Positions 1 to 12,661 of a DNA stretch of 64,000 nucleotides are shown one piece after another. The translations under genes were made by a program, and so were the position numbers. The DNA comes from Chaenocephalus aceratus (Eukaryota; Chordata; Actinopteri; Perciformes; Channichthyidae), in assembly GCA_023974075.1 (NCBI GenBank), contig CM043796.1, positions 22,870,927 to 22,934,926 of the forward strand, read 5' to 3'. Position 1 is the first letter of the stretch; each line of letters starts with the position of its first letter. The notes below the pieces were generated by a model, which made no database searches, was not told the DNA's origin, and worked only from the letters and a program-made list of their open reading frames with translations.

Positions 1-2324
1 GCTACACGTTATCCTGCTGCCTATCCCCTTAGGAATATCACCACCAGGTCAGTTGTAAAAGCACTGACACAATTTATAACTATTTTTGGTCTCCCGAAGA
101 TCATCCAGTCAGATCAGGGGACTAACTTCACTCAAAGTTGTTTGCCGAGGTGTTACAGCAGTTGAATATCAAACATTCACAGTCAAGTGCCTATCATCCT
201 CAGAGCCAGGGAGCACTTGAGAGGTTCCACCAATCCTTGAAGTCTCTCCTCCGTTCATATTGTACGGAGTTGGAAGGTGACTGGGAAGAAGGGTTACCCT
301 GGTTGATGCTGGCGGCAAGGGAGGTTTCACAGGGGAGTTTAGGTTTTAGCCCTAATGACCTGGTTTTTGGTCACAATGTAAGGGGCCCGTTGGCCACCCT
401 ACACGAGGATTGGCAAGCCAAGAAGGCCCCGTCAAGTTTGATAGACTATGTCCATGGTTTCAAACACCGCTTGTATCGGGCTAATCAAATGGCAAGAGAA
501 AAGCTACAGTCTACTCAAACTAAAATGAAAAGCCTCTATGATCGACGTGCAGAACTTTGTGAGTTGAGTCCTGGGGATCAGGTTTTAGCATTGCTGCCTG
601 TAGTTGGCTCCCCGTTTCAGGCCAAGTTCTCTGGCCCTTATACAGTGTCCAAGAAGTTGTCAGACCTCAACTATTTGATAGCGACCCCTGACCGGAAGAA
701 GTCGGTGCAGTTTTGCCATATAAACTTGCTAAAACCGTATTTTTCCCGTAAACCTGTGCCAGGTGTGGTTTGTTCTGTTTCCTCAGATGCTGCAGTGGTG
801 ACAGTGGGTCACCCGTCACCATCTCTGGATGTGGGGGCAGGGGTTACGGTTGAAGAGGAGTATTCCCCAGATGATGGTCTGTTGAGAGGACGGCTTAAGA
901 ATTCGGAGTCACTGGCTAATCTGGGTGGAATGCTGGGTCATTTAACCGAACCGCGGCGCACAGAGTTGGTCGATCTAGTTAAAAACTACCCCTGCCTGTT
1001 TGGAGACACTCCATCTCGCACCCACCTTATAGAACACGATATTGAGGTGGGTGATGCTAAACCGGTACGACAGCGTTTTTACCGCATGTCTCCGGACAAA
1101 CGAGAGCATTTAGAGGCAGAAGTTAAGTATATGCTGGAGAATAACATTGCTGAGCCGTGTGCTTCTAGTTGGTCTTCTCCTTGTTTGCTGGTTACGAAAC
1201 CAGATGGTACATTTAGACCATGTACTGATCTCCGCAAGGTGAATTTAGTGACCAAACCTGACTCGTTTCCACTCCCTCGCATGGAGGACTGTGTGGACCA
1301 GGTCGGTTCTGCTAAGTTTGTCAGTAAATTTGACCTGCTAAAGGGTTACTGGCAGGTCCCGTTAACGGCAAGAGCTAGGGAGATCGCCTCATTTATCACG
1401 TCCAGTGGGTTGTACTCATACACCGTAATGCCATTTGGGTTACGAAATGCCCCAGCCACGTTTCAACGCCTGATGAACCAGGTGGTGTCAGGTCTTGCTG
1501 GCTGTGCTGTGTATCTGGATGATGTTGTGGTATACAGTGACACTTGGGAGGAACATCTCCAACACATTAATGCGCTGTTTGAACGTCTTGCCTGGGCTTG
1601 TTTGACCGTTAACTTGGCAAAGTGTGAGTTTGCTAAGGCAACGGTCACCTACCTGGGTAAAGTAGTTGGCCAAGGACAGGTTAAGCCAGTGAGGGCAAAG
1701 GTGCTGGCAATTGACCGGTTCCCTGTTCCCACAACCAGAAAAGAACTTTCTCGTTTTCTGGGCATGGTGGGGTACTATCGTGGGTTCTGTCAGAATTTCT
1801 CTACGGTGGTTGCGCCCCTCACCTCTCTTCTCAGTCCTAAGGTCAAGTTTGAATGGTCTCCTCGATGTCAACAGGCTTTTGAGGCTGCGAAAACTGTGTT
1901 GTGCTCGGCTCCTGTCCTAGCAGCTCCGCAGATGGACCAGCCCTTCATTCTTCATGTGGATGCTAGTAAGGTTGGAGCTGGGGCTGTACTCGCGCAGGTT
2001 GATGAGAGCGGCTCTGAATGCCCGGTAAGTTTCTTCTCTAAGAAATTTAACTCTCATCAATTGAACTATTCTATCATTGAAAAGGAGGCACTGGCACTCA
2101 TCTGGGCGTTAAAGCATTTTGAGGTGTATGTTGGGAGTGGAGTTGGGCCCTTGGTGGTCTATACAGATCATAACCCCCTAACCTTTCTGCACTCGCTCCA
2201 GAATCCAAATCAACGCCTTATGCGTTGGTGTCTCTTCCTCCAGCCTTTTCATCTGGACATTAGGCATGTCAAAGGTGTGGATAATACAGTGGCTGATGCC
2301 ATGTCCAGGGCTATAACCTCCTAG
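1..2324 (+). pseudogene. Gypsy-type pol: integrase C-terminal half, RT, RNase H
   Basis: Frame 1 carries the integrase segment with the SDQGTNF motif (second catalytic Asp) up to about base 130. The reading then moves to frame 3, which stays open from 138 to 2324 (728 codons). Residues 1-60 hold the rest of the integrase core, with catalytic Glu in QGALERFH. Residues about 150-200 form a GPY/F-like module ending in HINLLKPYF. RT follows at about residues 290-520, with PFGLRNAPATF and the YLDD catalytic box at 1512-1523. RNase H covers about 600-725, with HVDAS, EKEALAL, YTDHNP and a final Asp in VADAMSRA. RT and RNase H look intact. The frame change near 131-138 fits loss of a single base and would disable translation of a complete pol from this copy. 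Confidence 0.9.
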
Positions 2325-2547
2325 GTTAACTAGTGTTTTTCTCCCTGCAGGGGTGTCTGTTTTTTCTGTTTTGCCCTCTCTTAAAATGCTTCTTAGGTAC
2401 CAAAGTTGCTGAGGGGTTGAGCAAGAGGCTACAGATGTGCTTGCAGGTTGTACGAACATTTGAAGGTTAACTTTTGTTGTGTCTATTGTGTTTGGTGGTT
2501 GTGTTTTTGTGCCTCAGGTTGGAGGATCTTAGTGGGTCCTCCATTTT

Positions 2548-2558
2548 AAGGGAGGGGG
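2548..2558 (+). other. Polypurine tract of the LTR element
   Basis: An 11-base pure purine run, AAGGGAGGGGG, directly abuts the LTR start TGTGACGACC. In LTR retroelements this run primes plus-strand DNA synthesis, and its position immediately 5' of the LTR fixes the LTR boundary. Confidence 0.8.
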
Positions 2559-2676
2559 TGTGACGACCCCTCCCCCCTTCTGCCTGGCTGTGCTCCCTGC
2601 CTTGCTGTCCTCTGGCAGGTACTGGGAGTGTCGTCCTGTTTGTGCCCGCCCATCTAGAGGCGGAGCCACCAGAAAG

Positions 2677-2682
2677 TATAAA
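2677..2682 (+). promoter_or_regulatory. TATA-like box in LTR
   Basis: TATAAA inside the LTR, about 200 bases upstream of the AATAAA signal. This spacing suits an LTR Pol II promoter. Assignment is by motif and position only. Confidence 0.5.
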
Positions 2683-2881
2683 GGTTTCCCAGCTGCAAGG
2701 ATCAAGCTCTCTGATTCAGATCCTGGCATGCTGCAGCAACCTCAGCCTACAGCCTGTGTTAGGTTTGATGCACCCTCCAACATGCTACAACACCCTTCCA
2801 CACACTCACACACTGCTCACACTACTGACAGGCTGATTCTTACCACATTATACATCAGAGGTGTTCTTCAACAATCTGTTA

Positions 2882-2887
2882 AATAAA
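2882..2887 (+). terminator. Poly(A) signal in LTR
   Basis: AATAAA near the 3' side of the LTR, followed by a GT-rich stretch. This is the likely transcript 3'-end signal of the retrotransposon. Confidence 0.5.
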
Positions 2888-2952
2888 TATATATTTGGCA
2901 TTAAACTCTGTGTGGCCTCCCTGTTTGTTCCAGCCTTTGGAAGGTTGTAACA

Positions 2953-4438
2953 ATGGTTTAGAAGAGAGAATCATTGAATGTAATTGTTCAAGGTTTATGG
3001 CTGAAAAGCATTCTAGTTTACTATCTAGTGTAATATTAGAACTTACGTTTCCGGGAGCTGTTGATAACACTATACTGGTCAAAGGCAAGAGGTCATTAAT
3101 TTTGTTTCTAAGAGTAACAATTTTATCGTTAAAAAAGCACATAAAATCATTACTACTGAGTGCTATGGGAATAGAAGGCTCAATCGAGCTGTGGCTCTCT
3201 GTCAGCCTGGCTACAGTACTGAAAAGAAATCTTGCATTATTCTTATTCTCATCTATTAATGAAGAGTAGTAGGCTGCTCTCGCTTTACGCAGTGCTTTCT
3301 TATATTCATTGAGAGTAATATGCCAAATTAAACGAGATTCTTCAAGTTTAGTGGAACGCCATATCCTTTCAAGTTGTCTAGACTTTTGCTTTATTTTGCG
3401 GGTTTCGGCATTATGCCATGGAGCTAATCTATGTTGTTTTATTTTCTTCTTTTTCAAAGGAGCAACAGAGTCTAATTGTATTCGCAGCGCATCTGTAGCA
3501 CTATCAACAACATGATCAATTTGGGGTGGTGTACATTTTGTATAAGTTTCCTCCCCTACATGCAGACATGCTATCGAGTTAAGTATTGGTGGAATCTCTT
3601 CCTTAAATGTGGCTATAGCACTAACAGATAGGTTTCTGCTGCAAGAGCTTTTGACTAATGCTTTGTAGTCTCGTAATAGTACTTCAAAAGTTACTAAGAA
3701 ATGGTCGGATAAAGCAGGATTATGCGGTTCGACTAATAGTTGCTCAATTTCAATACCATAAGTCAGAACAAGGTCGAGAGTGTGATTATAGCAGTGGGTT
3801 GGTTTATTTACACTCTGACAGAAACCAACAGAATATAATATAGAGTTAAATGCAACAGTAAGGCTATTTTTATCATCGTCAACATGAATATTAAAGTCAC
3901 CTACGATAATTACTTTGTCTGTTTTAAGAACCAAAGTTGATAAAAACTCAGAATCTGATAAGAATTCTGAATAAGGACCTGGTGCACGGTACACTGTAAC
4001 AAATAAGATTGGCTGCAAAGTTTTCCAGGTCGGATGCGTAAGACTAAAAACGAGGCTTTCAAAGGAGGTATAATTTAATTTTGGTTTAGCATTGATAAGT
4101 AGACTTAAGTCAAAGATTGCCGCAACTCCACCTCCTCGGCCCGTGCCTCGAGCAATATGAGTGTTGATATGGCTGGGTGGAGTGGCCTCATTTATGCTGA
4201 CATATTCTTCATGTCTCAACCAAGTTTCAGTGAGACAGCATATATCAATATTATAATCTGATATTAAATCATTTTCCAATATTGCTTTAGATGCTAGATA
4301 TCTTATGTTTAAGAGACCACATTTAATCTTCCTGTTTTGTTGCACTGTTGTAGTTGTTACATTTACTTTTATTAGGTTATTATGTATGACACCTCTATTA
4401 GGTTTTACCTTAAATTGTCCTTGGGCAGACACACACAC
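2953..4438 (-). pseudogene. LINE ORF2: AP-type endonuclease and linker to RT
   Basis: About 495 codons of LINE origin are open on the minus strand; the last 24 or so codons of the open frame come from the adjoining LTR. The AP endonuclease fold is recognisable through residue about 260: LNIR (Asn), LTETWL (catalytic Glu), GRGGGVA, VYRAPGP, VGDFNIH (Asp/Asn pair) and the terminal SDHF (catalytic His). The basic linker that precedes RT follows, up to about residue 490. This enzyme nicks target DNA to start target-primed reverse transcription. All key endonuclease residues appear present. The product is cut off before the RT domain by the LTR insertion, so the copy is dead. The true start is uncertain; no convincing Kozak start was chosen. 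Confidence 0.85.
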
Positions 4439-4552
4439 CGCTAATATTTGGTATTTTATTGGGTTCGGGATTCCTATGGATGACTGCCAAGGAGAGAGCG
4501 CAGAGAAGCGTGTAAGACTGCGACTCCGCCTCCTGGTCTCAACTCCAGTTTG

Positions 4553-4933
4553 TCATGGATTAAGTCCACAAAGCCCTGAAATGTTTGCCGAAATGAGATC
4601 TGCACCTTCCAAAGTAGGATGAATGCCGTCTCTCTTAATCAGACCAGGTTTTCCCCAGAAGGCTGTCCAATTATTTACGAAGCCCACATTGTTTGCTGGG
4701 CACCACCAAGACAACCAGCGCTGAAATGATGACATGCGGCTATACATGTCATCATTGATCAGATTGGGGAGGGGACCAGAGAAGATTACGGTGTCCGATA
4801 TTGTTTTAGCATAACTACACACCGACTCCACATTAAGTTTGGTGCATTCTGATTGGCGTAAACGAACATCATTACCACCGACGTGAATAACAATCCTACT
4901 GTATTTACGTTTATTTTTACCAAAATAAACCAA
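4553..4933 (-). pseudogene. LINE ORF1 fragment: SGNH/GDSL-type esterase-like domain
   Basis: A 126-codon open stretch with two signatures of SGNH hydrolases: HVGGNDVR near residue 18 (block with Gly-Asn) and KRDGIHPT near residue 103 (Asp and His of the catalytic machinery). Esterase domains of this type are known in ORF1 of CR1/L2-like LINEs, where they probably act in RNP or membrane handling rather than integration. The nucleophilic Ser block that should lie upstream is not seen, consistent with 5' loss. It sits 114 bases upstream of the ORF2 endonuclease frame, the normal LINE arrangement. The first codon is TTG, so the annotated start is only the edge of the open frame. Confidence 0.7.
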
Positions 4934-4940
4934 CTGAAGG

Positions 4941-7034
4941 CTTTTAATATGAAGTCAAGGGATGCTCAGAGTTTTCTAATTTAACCAAAGGGGACCATCA
5001 ATGTGTGCCAAATGTATGGCAATCCATCCAACAATTTTATATAAATCAGTAATGTCAACCTCATTGTGATGAGTACCAGATGTTTTCCAAATCAATTTAG
5101 AATATGTTGAAATAAGTAAAATGATTATTCACACTAAAAGTATAAATCCAGGTCATAAGGATTCATCCTCTGGTTACCATGAATATTTCCTGATATCCCA
5201 TCTAATGGTTGTTGAATAGTTGTTGTTATTTACCACCAAAGTGGTGGACCACCAACATATTGGGAGACACTGGGGTATCTGGTATCTAGCATCTAGCAGA
5301 GTTGAGCAATCTGCAGTTTACCATCACATTTTTCTGGGTACCATCTTCCAATATCGTTTGCACATCGCTTCAAAAGGTAAGTATGATCTTCTCTTTTTCT
5401 ACAGGTACAACTACTGAAAATGGGAGTGTACCCGCAAAGCAAACAATCTGTAATGACCGCATTCTAATTTAGCATTCCAAGCATGACGAGAATATTGTAA
5501 AATCAGTATCGGTGTTAAATTCTAGCCAAGTTTGTTTTGTTCATTCCACCGCCATAGTCTCTAGAGTCTAGTTATTCCCTCTCACGCTGATTCAGAATGT
5601 TGGCTATTGTCCTTGCAGTGCAGCTCTTAAGTAGCAATGTAATTTAACACCTCAGGTCAATAATGTGGCCTTGTTTTGTAAAACGCTTAAAAATATCTAG
5701 TGCTAGAGGAAGAGGGCTTTCCTCTTGAGTAAGTAATCTACCTAAATGCCTGCATTTCCTTCTTCTCAGAAACTTCAGGCAAAGGTTTGCTTTGCTTTGC
5801 TTTGATTGCATCATCCATCCAGTTTCTGGAAATACACGGTTATATTGATTAAAAACAGTCAGGAGTGAGGAGACGTCCCTTGATCTTTCCTCCGCTCTCC
5901 TATGCAGTATTTCCCCCTCCACAGTCAGGTCATTAATCTTCCCGTTATTGGAGAAACGCACTGACATCTCTCCATAAAATGGCACTTAATTTATGCATTA
6001 TTTATGCCTCATTTATGTGCTCAGGTCCTCCAACTATTTATCAAATGTCCCCTCTCATGTCAAAGCATGGAAATTGAGCGCCGTTACTCATGATACTTGC
6101 GGCAAACACATCAGTGGACAGGAAGTCACAGGGGACCCCGGCTCACTGTCACAAGAAAGTCTTGTCTGGGCCACAAAGGCCCAAAATGATGCAATGTGGT
6201 TTAACGAAGATGAATGCAAAAGACACATTGTGTCCTCTGCAATTAAAGTTTTACGCTTGTTCTTAGACAAATGCATTTTTTTGGAGAACTGTTTTCCGCC
6301 CATTTTGTGACGAGGATTAATTATTCATGCAATGGAAACACTTTGGCTCCCTAAATGGTCCATACATGAAGAGACCCTCATGCTGACTGTGCACAGCAGT
6401 GCAGCAGTGTGTGACAAGGCAGAAGGCAAAGCTCACCCATTCTCACCAGCAGCCTCCCTCTTCCAATCTACCCTTCATTGCCCCAGAGGCAAGGCGTGTC
6501 ACACTTCACGGAGCACCCAGACATACTCACCTGCACTGCCAATGCCGCTACGCATCACCAGCTATCATCTCCACAGGAACTGAAACCTCTGGATAACCTC
6601 CGCAACCTGAGCTGTCGCCCCTTCACTGTCAATCAAGATTCAGCTCCACCCGAAAGCCAGTTTCTGACATATTTCACTTTGGCTTCTTCATGAGGCCTTG
6701 GTACACAGCTCAGGATTTAGTATTTGCGAGACCTCAGGAAATAGCTTGAAATGGACGGTAGAGAAAAAACGACAGAAATGATTTAAAGGCAGATTGATAA
6801 ATACATTTTGGCAATGTCCTTGCAGGGTTTTTGAACAAACATTTTCATTCAATATTTCATGCAGCGGCAGATTGAGAATCGGAGAACTTCTGATCTGAAC
6901 TTTCTTCGACCTTCTTTCCGTTATCGGCGTTGAACCATTTTCTTGTTTTTCACTTGTCATTTGGTTGATATGTAATCTTTTTAATAATCTGTCTTTTTTT
7001 CCCTACCCTGTTTTACTCTGCGGTTTATTCCCAA
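4941..7034. other. No gene recognised; AT-rich DNA
   Basis: Short ORFs here (for example 5644-5985 minus, 5993-6310 plus) show no family motifs. Composition is AT-rich, with some TTTATGCA-type runs near 5985-6010. I see no clear element ends. Confidence 0.5.
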
Positions 7035-7406
7035 TTGGCTATACTGCTTCATCCTTCGCTGCACCTTTTCAATTCTTACTGCACATTTGTGCTCCCTATT
7101 CTACCCAAATGAGCTTAAGGTTCTTTTAAATGTTGATAAAAACAAGGTAATGCTCTTTTCAAAAGCTAAAAAGACACCAGAGCCTGTTTTAGATATTGTA
7201 ACTACGCAAGGAATAACATTTGAAGTGGTTACCTGTTACAAATATCTTGGTATCTGGCTTGATGATTGTCTCTCTTTTAAACTTCATGTCAATAACCTGC
7301 TTTAAAAACTGAGGGTTAGGCTAGGTTTCTTTGACAGTAACAAGTCCTGTTTCTCACTTGAGGCCAGGAAAAGGCTAGTCTAGTGACCTTTTTACCTGTA
7401 CTGGAC

Positions 7407-8188
<782 letters not shown>

Positions 8189-8819
8189 TGGACTATGGTG
8201 ATTTGATTTATATGAATGCACCTGCCCATTACCTGATCAAGTTAGATGCCGCCTATCACAGTGCACTGAGATTTGTGACAAACTGTAAAGTATTAACCCA
8301 TCACTGTACCCTGTATGCAAGGGCTGGTTTGCCTTCACTAACTGTACAGAGGCTCAGTCACTGGTACATTTTTATATATAAAGCCATGTTAGGGAAGCTT
8401 CCATCCTACATCTGCTCCCTGATCTCACGGCAAATTGTAAGTGGCTATTGCCTGAGATCGCATGCTGTGGTTTTATTAAATGTGCCAACTGCTAGGACTG
8501 TCTTAGGGAAGATAGCTTTTAGATGCGCAGCTCCTCTGTCTTGGAACAGTCTGCAAAAGGAATGGAAGCTGAGCAATTTGGTTCCACTAAATGTTTTTAA
8601 AGCAAGGATAGATGCTGTCCAATCGGAAACTGTTGGAATCTGTAAATACTAGCTATGTAAACTGTAGTCGCTGTAAATATGCTGTATGATGTCCTTTTTG
8701 TTTTTCTGTTATGTTTATATGTATTCATGTGTAAGCTACTTGCAGCAGGTCACCCTTGAAAAAGAAATCGATGATCTCAATGGGATTCACCTGCATAAAT
8801 AAAGGTTTGAAATGAAATG

Positions 8820-10110
8820 CTTCTCAGGGCCTTGAGGTCCAAGATACATATTTCAATGCTTTTGCTTGTTTAAAAATGTCTGTTTTTTTTATTACAGATA
8901 AGGGTTAAGTTACCTGCCACATAGGTGTTATTGTCAGTAACATAGGATGAGATAATTGTAGCTTTTTCACAGTGTTTTGCTTGCTCTGCATACATGAAAA
9001 GTCAACGGATTCAGTGGACTGCAATGGATGCAATGGATGCAATGGACGCCACACTTCACAAAGGATAGTTATTAGCAAAATGCGGATAATATTTCAAGCC
9101 ATGCTTTGCTTTCAAATTTTCCTGCAAGGATTGATCGGTGAGCCATGCCAAAATTAATTCAAAAAGTGCAATGTTTAATCAAATGGTAAAAAGGCTCTTA
9201 TAATAAATATTGCATTATCCTCCTGCTATTTTTTTTTATTGGGGAAATATTTAATTAATATTTAATTGGCTTGTCGTGTCCAATTTTGTGGGGCGTGTTT
9301 GTATTTGTTTTATTATTTTTGTGTGTTTTTTGCACACTTTAATAATGTATAGTATACTTGCCCACTCCACACACCCCTTTTGAATCACTTGTGCGGAAGC
9401 CATAATTGAAATCAGCAAAGATTCCTCGTGTGATGGTACATTTTGCCCAGCCTTTGTAATGACTGTTAACTTTCTGCTGCTGTGGCAAAAAAAAAATCCA
9501 CATTTGGGATCAATACAGTATATCTAATCTAATATTCTAATCTAATCTATCATTTCTGTTGGTTGATTTAGTCAGATTTAAAAGAAATCCCTTGGGAACA
9601 GTACTGCAAGCACTTCAGTTATGTTCTCTTGTTTACACTCACTATTGTATGACTGAGCCTTATTCCTGAGCAAACTTGACAGACTTGAGCCTCAACAGAC
9701 TTGACTTCCAGCTCAGGCTTTGACCCACCACCCACATTGACAGATCCTTAAGGTCTTCTTACAGACGCTAGGGTTCCAATTTGTCTGCTCTCCCCTAGGA
9801 TCATGAATCAATGATGAGATGACTTAACTCTGCCATGGGGGTATCTCCCTCAGCAGATGATGCATCTGCATCTTACATAAACTGTAGCAGATGTGGGAGC
9901 ACTTACAGCACTTGCCTGGGAAATAAATGACATTTAAGCACATGGTAAAAAGGGTACAGATGCTTCCTTTTTGGTGTAAGAAAGCATCTGTTTAGATGTT
10001 TGCTTCACTTACTCCACCATGTAGTTTTAACAGTGAATATTTCCACATTATCGCGCATGTTAATATTGGTGTGAAATGTGTGTAGAGGCAAGTGTTTGCT
10101 TTTCAGTCAC
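8820..10110. other. No gene recognised
   Basis: AT-rich DNA with a small triplication of the ATGGATGCA type near 9022-9050 and a TCTAATC-rich run near 9520-9550. No ORF with family motifs and no element ends were seen. Confidence 0.5.
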
Positions 10111-10651
10111 TTAACCCTGGTGTTGTGTTCGAAAGCTGTTACCGTTCATGGTGTTCGCGGGTCAATTTTGACCCATGATTTATTTCAGTCCAAAACACAA
10201 AAAAAAAATGACTATCATCCAATATTGTTTTAACTAAATCATAACTAACAATATAATGCATTCATAACCGTACAATCATGCTGTAATCTTATTGACTGGC
10301 CCCGAAACACATTACACCACATATTGCACACGTGCATGTGTGTGTTCAGGATCAAGTGTTAGTGTACATATTCTTTGAGAAAGTTCCAGTTCACGTGGGG
10401 GGAGGGGGGCAGAGGGAGGGGAGACCGGTGCATGTTGCGAAAAATTAACCGAACACCAAATGATACACTTTTTATTTAGAGACCTTCAGACTAGGCAAAA
10501 ATTGTCAAAATCTGTTTTGTAGTGTTTATATAGCTGTTGTGGAGGATATCATGAAGCCTTGTTCCGATACAAAAAAAAACTAGAGCGTAGATATTATATA
10601 ATTTTAACTTGAAACGGGTCACAGGAGACCCGAACACAATATAAGGGTTAA
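10111..10651. mobile_element. piggyBac-like MITE with TTAA duplication
   Basis: TTAA at 10111-10114 and again at 10648-10651 flank a 533-bp element that begins CCCTGGTGTTGTGTTCG and ends CGAACACAATATAAGGG. The ends are imperfect inverted repeats beginning CCC. TTAA target duplication with CCC-starting termini is the rule for piggyBac elements. A subterminal GGGTCAATTTTGACCC hairpin-forming repeat lies at about 10160-10180. No transposase is present, so it depends on an enzyme in trans. Confidence 0.8.
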
Positions 10652-12503
10652 GGAAGAATTATTTTAATACCAGATTTATCAATCAAAACAAGCAAATAAT
10701 CTAAATTGTACTGTCGTTCATAATTTGCTCCATAGCATATTGTTGTGCTGATTCAGGACAAGTTTATCTCGATTGAAATTCAAAGATAATTGTATTTTGC
10801 TATGTTAATGTCAGGAGTAGCCCGTGGACATCCACAGCTGTGAAATTGAAAACTGAATTATCGGAGTTATAATGTATTTATATTGTTTTTGAGGTTTTCT
10901 CGATTGGCTTTATTTTTTATTTTTAGGATGTAAACTTGAGTGTCTTTTGTTACATCCGCTCTTTCCCAACAGTATTTAAATGACAATGATAATTTGACCA
11001 GTTAATGTGCTTAACCCAAGATGCATTAAGTGGGAAATGGGATTAAGTCTGAGGAAGACGATAATAATTAAGTAAAATCACTTTTGAAAGTAGTGGTAGG
11101 AGACTGAGAATTGGTAAACATTTCTTTATTGGGGATATCAAATGGCAATGGAATTACAAAACAATCCATTGGTTAAGTTAAAATACTAATCAATCAGTAG
11201 GTACATGTTTACAGTGGCAACTATATTCATTTACTAAATCATTGTTGGCTAAAGAAAATGCCCTTAAGTGTTGTCTGGCCATACATTCATTATAAAGTGT
11301 CGTCTTGATGAAAGCAAGAAGACATACGACTGGATTGAAAGTGGCTGTGCCCTCTGGCCTTGGGTCTGTTTAATAATACGCATTACTTTTTAATGTCTCA
11401 TAGTAAATAATGTATTGGTATTGTGACAATATGCAACTTGGCCATTACCTGAAGGCTATCTGATTGATGGCGGACCTTGGCCCCCTTGATGACAATGTTA
11501 AGCTGTAAATCAAAGCTTGGATGCTAACTATGGGAATATATAATACCAGCATTATAGTGGACCAATAGGACACCATGTGCAGCTCCTACTGTAAGTCTGT
11601 ACTTTCCGTACAACTCCATCTACCCCAATTGTTCCATTCAGTTCTTGACTTTGTACAATTCAGTCAATGTTGTTCATATTTAAAATAATTCATTGGAAAT
11701 ACCTAGCAGTTTGTCAGTAATAACTCAAAAGCGGTGAGACTAAGTGTCTACACAAACCACTCACTGGCAAAATGTATTTTCATCGACAATTTACCAATTA
11801 TGATTTCACAAATGTAATGAGCATGCTGCTTTTGCTTTTGGCAATGCTCCTGTCATTTTGTTTACTCATGTAAATTATTTTATAAGTGAGAATCCCCGAA
11901 CATCAAACAACAATTTGAAAAGATAATATGCCGAAGCGAAGACAATGCCAAACATTGCAATAAACCAATTCCATTGTTATCACATTTCATTGGGCTTGAA
12001 AAATTACACATCCTAGAAGTGGCACTCTAAACTGTACGCACCAAACAGAAACATAAAGGATTTAGCCAACTTTATTTGGAAGCGATAACAATGGGAACAA
12101 GAGAATGATTACCAAAAATACCTGCTGTAAACCCCCATCAAATACCTAAACTTTGAGCCATCATACTTGCTATCGTTTTGCATGAATTGTCCCAAGTTCA
12201 TACTAACATGAACTAACATAGTCATACTTTATTCTGAATTACACTAAATCGTAGAAGGCTATTTTAGCAATTAACTTTCATTAGCATAGGTAAAGTTTTT
12301 GACAGCAAACTTTGGTAAACAAACTTTTAGTTGTAAAACAAAATATCAAAGTTTGTAAAATATTTTTGCAATTTTGAAAAGTCTCTTGATTGGATATTTA
12401 AGTTTTTTTTAGGAACAGAAAAACGATATATTGTGGGTAATTATTGATGTTAATGTTAACTAGGGATGGGAACGATTGATAGAATATTCGAAATTATTCA
12501 GGT
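10652..12503. other. No gene recognised
   Basis: AT-rich stretch without supported ORFs, element ends or RNA genes. Confidence 0.5.
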
Positions 12504-12661
12504 ATTCATTTCATTTCATTTCAAACCTTTATTTAACCAGATTGGTCCCATTGAGATCATAGATCTCTTTTTCAAGGGAGACCCGCAGCATATAGGTTCC
12601 ACATGAAACATACAACAATAAAGGACATTATACATTATATTTACAGGATACATTTACATAG

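Larger units (their letters stand above)
1..2952 (+). mobile_element. Gmr1-like Ty3/Gypsy LTR retrotransposon, 3' part
   Basis: The 3' half of an LTR retrotransposon; gag, protease, the N-terminal part of integrase and the 5' LTR lie left of the window. Visible order is integrase, reverse transcriptase, RNase H, polypurine tract, 3' LTR. Most Ty3/Gypsy elements place integrase last; integrase before RT is the known hallmark of the Gmr1 group first described in fish. The element ends exactly where an antisense LINE endonuclease frame is interrupted at 2952/2953, so it inserted into that LINE. The expected target duplication would be about 5 bp, starting ATGGT on the right side; its partner is outside the window. 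Confidence 0.9.
2559..2952 (+). repeat. 3' LTR of the Gmr1-like element
   Basis: A 394-bp segment that starts TGTGACGACC just after the polypurine tract and ends GGTTGTAACA, so it has canonical TG...CA ends. It contains a TATA-like box (2677-2682), a CpG-bearing 5' part, and an AATAAA signal (2882-2887) about 65 bases before the end, as expected for U3-R-U5. The LINE homology resumes immediately after the final CA. The short ORFs in it are not genes. Confidence 0.85.
2953..4940 (-). mobile_element. L2/CR1-type LINE, 5' portion, split by the LTR element
   Basis: A minus-strand non-LTR retrotransposon fragment. Reading right to left it has an ORF1 esterase-like domain (4933-4553), a short gap, then the ORF2 endonuclease (4438-2953). 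The ORF2 frame breaks off at the LTR edge just after residues SSKP, so RT and the 3' UTR would lie left of the window, beyond the inserted LTR element. Upstream of 4940 the reading frame meets a stop and homology fades, suggesting 5' truncation or decay there. Confidence 0.8.

Noticed and set aside
2560..2886. 108-codon ORF in the LTR
   Set aside because: Lies wholly within the LTR U3-R-U5 and crosses its promoter and poly(A) signals; not a gene.
5644..5985. 113-codon minus-strand ORF
   Set aside because: No motif, no neighbouring element structure; length is within chance for open DNA.
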